From: Anaerolineae bacterium
GTDB taxonomy: Bacteria; Chloroflexota; Anaerolineae; Aggregatilineales; Aggregatilineaceae
Assembly (NCBI GenBank): GCA_027494015.1
Contig: JAOSJP010000004.1
Span: 62,001 to 126,000 of the forward strand
Length of the DNA: 64,000 bases
Reading direction: 5' to 3'
Shown here piece after piece: positions 60,775 through 64,000 of the stretch (positions are counted from its first letter, which is position 1; each line of letters begins with the position of its first letter). The position numbers and the translations under genes are program-made. The notes beneath the pieces are model-generated. The model ran no database searches and was not told the DNA's origin. It saw only the letters and a list, made by a program, of their open reading frames with translations.

Positions 60775-61413
60775 TCAGAACTCCACCACGATCATGCGCC
60801 CGGCCTGGCCGATCAGGTGCCCCGTCGCCACATGATAGTAGAAATTGACCAGCGGCACGCCGACAATGAATACCGCCACGAACGGCGCCACCACCGCGGC
60901 CAGCAAGCCGAACAAGAAGACGTACATCACCAGCACGACCAGCGTGCCCGCGTTCTGGCGTGTGTCGCGGATCAGCGCGCCGAGGCGGAAATATTCCGAG
61001 AAGTTGCCCGTTTCGGCGTAGCGGATCATGCCCATGTAGGTGAGCATCAACGCCGGGATGGCGTAGAGCAGCGCCACCATCACCACGCAGCAGCCTGCGC
61101 AGACGGCCAGCAGCCCGCCCAGCGAGCTGCCATCGGTCAGGATGGCGGGCAGCGCGAGCACACAGCCGATCAGCACCAGCGGCAGGAAGTAGATGATGGC
61201 GGCGACAGCCAGCACCACCCCATCCACAAAGACCTCGCCCAGCCGCTCAGCGGACGGCAGCGGGCGCTTCTCGCCGCGCACGACGCCCCGCGCCACGCGC
61301 ACCTGGTAGCCCTGGGCAAAGAACGGCACGAGCGACAGCAGCGTGCCAAGAATGACCTTCACTGGCCATTCTTCGTCGTCGAAGGGAAAGCTGAGGGCGC
61401 GTCCAAAGTCCAT
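60775..61413 (-). CDS. DUF4013 membrane protein
   Basis: 212 residues from the ATG at 61413, with AAAGGAG seven bases ahead. The N-terminus MDFGRALSFPFDDEEWPVKVILGTLLSLVPFFAQGYQVRVARGVVRGEKRPLP is the DUF4013 signature, followed by four or five hydrophobic segments. Function unknown; family members are common in Chloroflexota and archaea. It is probably a separate transcription unit between the Fur pair and the metal transporter. Confidence 0.85.
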   Translation of the reverse strand: MDFGRALSFPFDDEEWPVKVILGTLLSLVPFFAQGYQVRVARGVVRGEKRPLPSAERLGEVFVDGVVLAVAAIIYFLPLVLIGCVLALPAILTDGSSLGGLLAVCAGCCVVMVALLYAIPALMLTYMGMIRYAETGNFSEYFRLGALIRDTRQNAGTLVVLVMYVFLFGLLAAVVAPFVAVFIVGVPLVNFYYHVATGHLIGQAGRMIVVEF

Positions 61414-61563
61414 CGTCTGGCTCCTTTTCCGGCCCAGGAAAGCCGGGGCGCAGGTCGCCCGAAAACGCTCTGCAATGCTATACGCAAGGTACAAGGCCGC
61501 GTTGCGCTTGCCCTGCGCGGCACGCTGCCTATTATGCCATAGGCCACGTTTTCGCGGGCGATG

Positions 61564-62523
61564 TCAGCGGGCCAGGCGGCGCAGCCGGGGGAATGCCTGC
61601 CCGACGGCCCCGCCGATCTGCTGCTCGGCGAAGACGAAGATGAAGAGCGCCGTCGCTGTGAGCACAATCGCCGGGCCGGTCGCTACGTCCTGGTGGTAGG
61701 ACACGTAGAAGCCGATGATGCTCGACGCCGCGCCGATCAGTGCCGCGATAAGCATCATCGGCAGCAGGCGCTTGCTCATCAGGTGGGCGGTCGCGGCGGG
61801 CGTGACCAGCAGGGCCACCATCAAGGCGATGCCCACCGTTTGCAGCGAGACGACGATGGTCAGCGCGATCAGCACCAGCAGCAGCAGGCGCAGCCGCTCG
61901 GCTGGCAGGCGCAGCGTCTGAGCCAGCGTGGGGTCGAAAGAGATGATCATCAGCTCCTTGTAGAACAGCGCCACCAGGCCCAGCACTACGGCGGCGAAGA
62001 GGACGATCAGGCGCAGATCGCCGGGCGATACGCCGAGAATCTGCCCGAAGAGGATGTGCGACAGGTCGCCGGCGTAGTTGTCAATGCGCGAGATCATGGC
62101 AATGCCCAGGGCGAACATGGCCGCGAAGACGACGCCGATAGCCGTGTCTTCCTTGATCTTCTCGTGACGAGTCAGGTAGCCGATACCCAGCGCGCTGAGC
62201 AGCCCCGCCACCAACCCACCCCAGAACAGGTTGTCCGTCTTGCCGTTGGCCCGCTGGTAGACGAAGGCCACGCCGGGCAGGATGGCGTGAGCCAGCGCGT
62301 CGCCGAAGAAGGCCATGCCGCGCACGACGACAAACGTGCCCAGCACGCCGCTGACGATGCCGACGATGATCGCCGCCTCCATGCTGCGCGCCAGCAGCGG
62401 GTATTCCAGCGGGGCGAGCAGCAGTCTGTCCAGGTTGAGCAACAGCGTCGCCCAGCCCTGGCGCAGCGCGTCCCACAGGCTGGCCGAGGCCAGCCAGGGC
62501 ATCAGCGCAGCGGCCCCGATCAT
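61564..62523 (-). CDS. znuB: Metal ABC transporter permease (ZnuB/MntB type)
   Basis: 319 residues with eight or nine membrane helices of the ABC-3 family. Hallmarks are SGVLGTFVVVRGMAFFGDALAHAILPGVA and the coupling region LQTVGIALMVALLVTPAATAHLM. It starts four bases inside the end of surE (ATGA), so translation is coupled. ABC-3 systems import zinc, manganese or iron. The periplasmic binding protein is not seen in this window and may lie beyond position 64000. Confidence 0.92.
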   Translation of the reverse strand: MIGAAALMPWLASASLWDALRQGWATLLLNLDRLLLAPLEYPLLARSMEAAIIVGIVSGVLGTFVVVRGMAFFGDALAHAILPGVAFVYQRANGKTDNLFWGGLVAGLLSALGIGYLTRHEKIKEDTAIGVVFAAMFALGIAMISRIDNYAGDLSHILFGQILGVSPGDLRLIVLFAAVVLGLVALFYKELMIISFDPTLAQTLRLPAERLRLLLLVLIALTIVVSLQTVGIALMVALLVTPAATAHLMSKRLLPMMLIAALIGAASSIIGFYVSYHQDVATGPAIVLTATALFIFVFAEQQIGGAVGQAFPRLRRLAR

Positions 62524-63335
62524 GGCCGGGCGCTCTCCCCGTTGCCCAGCAGCCGCTCCATGATCTCCAGCGCGACGCGCGCGGTCATGTCCAGCGTCAG
62601 CGGCGTCACGGCGACGATGCCCGCCCGCACCAGCGCCGCGTCGGACTGCTCGTCCATGATCGCCCTGGTGTTGAACATGTAGCCGATGCGCCCTTCGTCT
62701 TCCAGACGGCGGCGCAGCGGGGGCAGTGGCACGAAATACTGGGCGCGCTCCAGCCGGGCCAGCCGCCAGGGAGTGGCAGGCGTGGCGCTGGCGGGGATGT
62801 CAATCTTCAGCACGTCCACGTCCGGCGGGCGCTCGGCGTGCAGCCAGCGTTCGGCGAACAGGCGCGTGAAGGCGATGGCCGTGCTGAAGTCCACCGAGTC
62901 GTCGTGGGAATAGTGCAGCGCCGGGTCGGTCTCCAGCGAGATGGCCAGCGCCGGAATGCCGAAAGCAGCCGCTTCCAGCGCCGCGCCCACCGTGCCGGAG
63001 CCGGTGATGCTGGTGCTGACATTCTCGCCGTAGTTGATGCCGGATACGGCCAGCGCGGGCATCCGGTCGGCCAGCTCCAGCACGGCGTGGTCAATGGCCT
63101 GGGCGGGCGAGGCATTGGCCCCATAGCCGGGCCAGGTCTGGCCGTCGTAGCGCACCGTCGTCGGGAAGAGCCGCCCGTCGTTGAACTGGGGGAAGCTGCG
63201 GCCCATGCCGGACTGCTGTTCGCTGGGGGCGACAATCAACAGGTCACCCAGCGGGGCGAGCGCAGCGGCGGCTGCCGCCAGGCCAGGCGAGGCAATGCCG
63301 TCATCGTTGCAGAGCAAGATCAAGGGTCGAGTCAT
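62520..63335 (-). CDS. surE: 5'/3'-nucleotidase SurE
   Basis: 271 residues from the ATG at 63335. The SurE signature is LLCNDDGIASPGL (two acidic metal ligands), followed by IVAPSEQQSGMGRSF and SGINYGENVSTSITGSGTVGAALEAA. It removes phosphate from nucleoside monophosphates and depends on a divalent metal. It overlaps the metal transporter ATPase gene on one side and the permease gene on the other by four bases each, so it is embedded within the transporter operon. A link between metal supply and this metal-dependent phosphatase is a guess from gene order. Confidence 0.93.
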   Translation of the reverse strand: MTRPLILLCNDDGIASPGLAAAAAALAPLGDLLIVAPSEQQSGMGRSFPQFNDGRLFPTTVRYDGQTWPGYGANASPAQAIDHAVLELADRMPALAVSGINYGENVSTSITGSGTVGAALEAAAFGIPALAISLETDPALHYSHDDSVDFSTAIAFTRLFAERWLHAERPPDVDVLKIDIPASATPATPWRLARLERAQYFVPLPPLRRRLEDEGRIGYMFNTRAIMDEQSDAALVRAGIVAVTPLTLDMTARVALEIMERLLGNGESARP

Positions 63336-64000
63336 GAGGCTATCCTGTGCGAATGAGAGTGTCTGTGCATCGGGTCGTTGTGATCGTGGCACGGCTGGTC
63401 GGGGATGATCAGGTAGCGGTCGCCCTCGCGGACCAGGGCGATGCGCTCCCCGAACGTCGCTGCCAGGTTGTCCGGCGTGTAAATCTGCGCGGGCGACCCG
63501 TAGGCGATCACGCGCCCGCTGTTGAGCAGCATCAGTTTATCGTAATGGGTCGCGGCCTGCACCAGGTTATGGGTGGCCAGCAGCACGGCCACGCCCTCGG
63601 CGCGCAGCACGTCGAGCACCTGGAAGATGTCCGTCTCCGCCGCCGCGTCCACGCCGCTGAACGGCTCGTCCAGCAGCAGCACGCGCGCGCGCTGGGCCAG
63701 CGCCCGTGCCACGAACACGCGCCGCCGCTGCCCGCCGCTCAACTCGCCGATCTGCCGCTTGCGCAGCGCCCACATGCCCACCCGCTCCAGCGCCTCGCGC
63801 ACAGCGACGCGGTCACGCTTGCGCGGCGGCAGAATGTAACCGATCTGCCGCGCGCGGCCCATCATGACCACATCCCACACCGTCGCCGGGAAGCGCCAGT
63901 CAATCGCCTCGTGCTGCGGCACGTAGCCGATCATGCCGTGACTGTCGCGGCACGACGCGCCCAGGATGGAGATGGCCCCCTGGTGCGGCAGCAGCCCGAC
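63332..64000 (-). CDS. znuC: Metal ABC transporter ATP-binding protein with His-rich tail (5' end cut off)
   Basis: The reading frame runs to the window edge, so about 223 C-terminal residues are present. The signature IGELSGGQRRRVFVARALAQ, Walker B VLLLDEPFSGVD and the H-loop VAVLLATHNL are complete; Walker A lies beyond the edge. The Q-loop area is MIGYVPQHEAIDWRFPATVWDVVMMGR, typical for the ZnuC/MntB group. The last residues (CHDHNDPMHRHSHSHRIAS) are histidine-rich and may bind metal. It forms an operon with surE and znuB, all joined by ATGA overlaps. Confidence 0.92.
   Translation of the reverse strand, partial: VGLLPHQGAISILGASCRDSHGMIGYVPQHEAIDWRFPATVWDVVMMGRARQIGYILPPRKRDRVAVREALERVGMWALRKRQIGELSGGQRRRVFVARALAQRARVLLLDEPFSGVDAAAETDIFQVLDVLRAEGVAVLLATHNLVQAATHYDKLMLLNSGRVIAYGSPAQIYTPDNLAATFGERIALVREGDRYLIIPDQPCHDHNDPMHRHSHSHRIAS

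Overview
This window looks like a high-GC bacterial chromosome, most likely Chloroflexota (an Anaerolineae/Ardenticatenia-like filamentous lineage). That is an inference from several traits: RNase J and MutS2, lipoproteins with a long threonine/proline/glutamate stalk, many small membrane proteins of the DUF3592, DUF4013 and DUF2142 types, a UDP-sulfoquinovose synthase, and intergenic space full of palindromic repeats. No rRNA, phage or CRISPR locus was seen. There is one tRNA (Lys, UUU).

Layout. 1-9.5 kb: a truncated NTPase-like protein, a lipoprotein, a DUF1232 protein, a frame-broken MFS transporter, RNase J, a cold-shock protein, and a cluster of a DUF3592 protein, a phospholipase-D-like protein and a proline-rich protein. 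9.5-14.5 kb: a threonine/serine dehydratase, a tandem array of a palindromic repeat, a secreted SH3/beta-lactamase-fold serine hydrolase, tRNA-Lys and a second repeat block. 14.5-21.1 kb: a remarkable amino-acid ABC importer. Its lipoprotein carries a BMP domain, a fasciclin domain and two nearly identical solute-binding domains on one chain, and its permease has an about 390-residue insert between membrane segments. 21.2-32 kb: an FkbM methyltransferase, a GH13 amylase, thioredoxin reductase, a frame-broken GT-C glycosyltransferase interrupted by a repeat, ornithine aminotransferase, an M1 peptidase, an EamA transporter and a NifU-like protein. 32-43.6 kb: a MacB/Lol-like exporter with a promoter/operator, a large frame-broken amylopullulanase-like enzyme, an alpha/beta hydrolase, a HicBA toxin-antitoxin pair and a DUF2142 membrane protein. 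43.9-50.1 kb: xseA, a 1429-residue receptor-like Ser/Thr kinase and xseB in one unit, then a lower-GC sigma-region-4-like protein. 50.4-64 kb: sqdB, mutS2 with a possible attenuated leader, tsaC/prmC/prfA, a CcrM-like adenine methyltransferase with GANTC sites in its own upstream region, a Fur-family regulator, and a znu-type metal transporter with surE embedded in it.

How it fits together. Starch or glycogen use is represented by two GH13 enzymes, peptide and amino-acid use by the M1 peptidase, RocD and the ABC importer, and metal homeostasis by the Fur-family regulator with ZnuCB. The best candidates for something undescribed are the multi-receptor ABC importer, the kinase placed between the two exonuclease VII subunits, and the CcrM-like enzyme together with GANTC-dense intergenic repeats. 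Three genes (MFS, GT-C, GH13) carry single-base frame breaks. These may be real decay or may reflect sequence errors.
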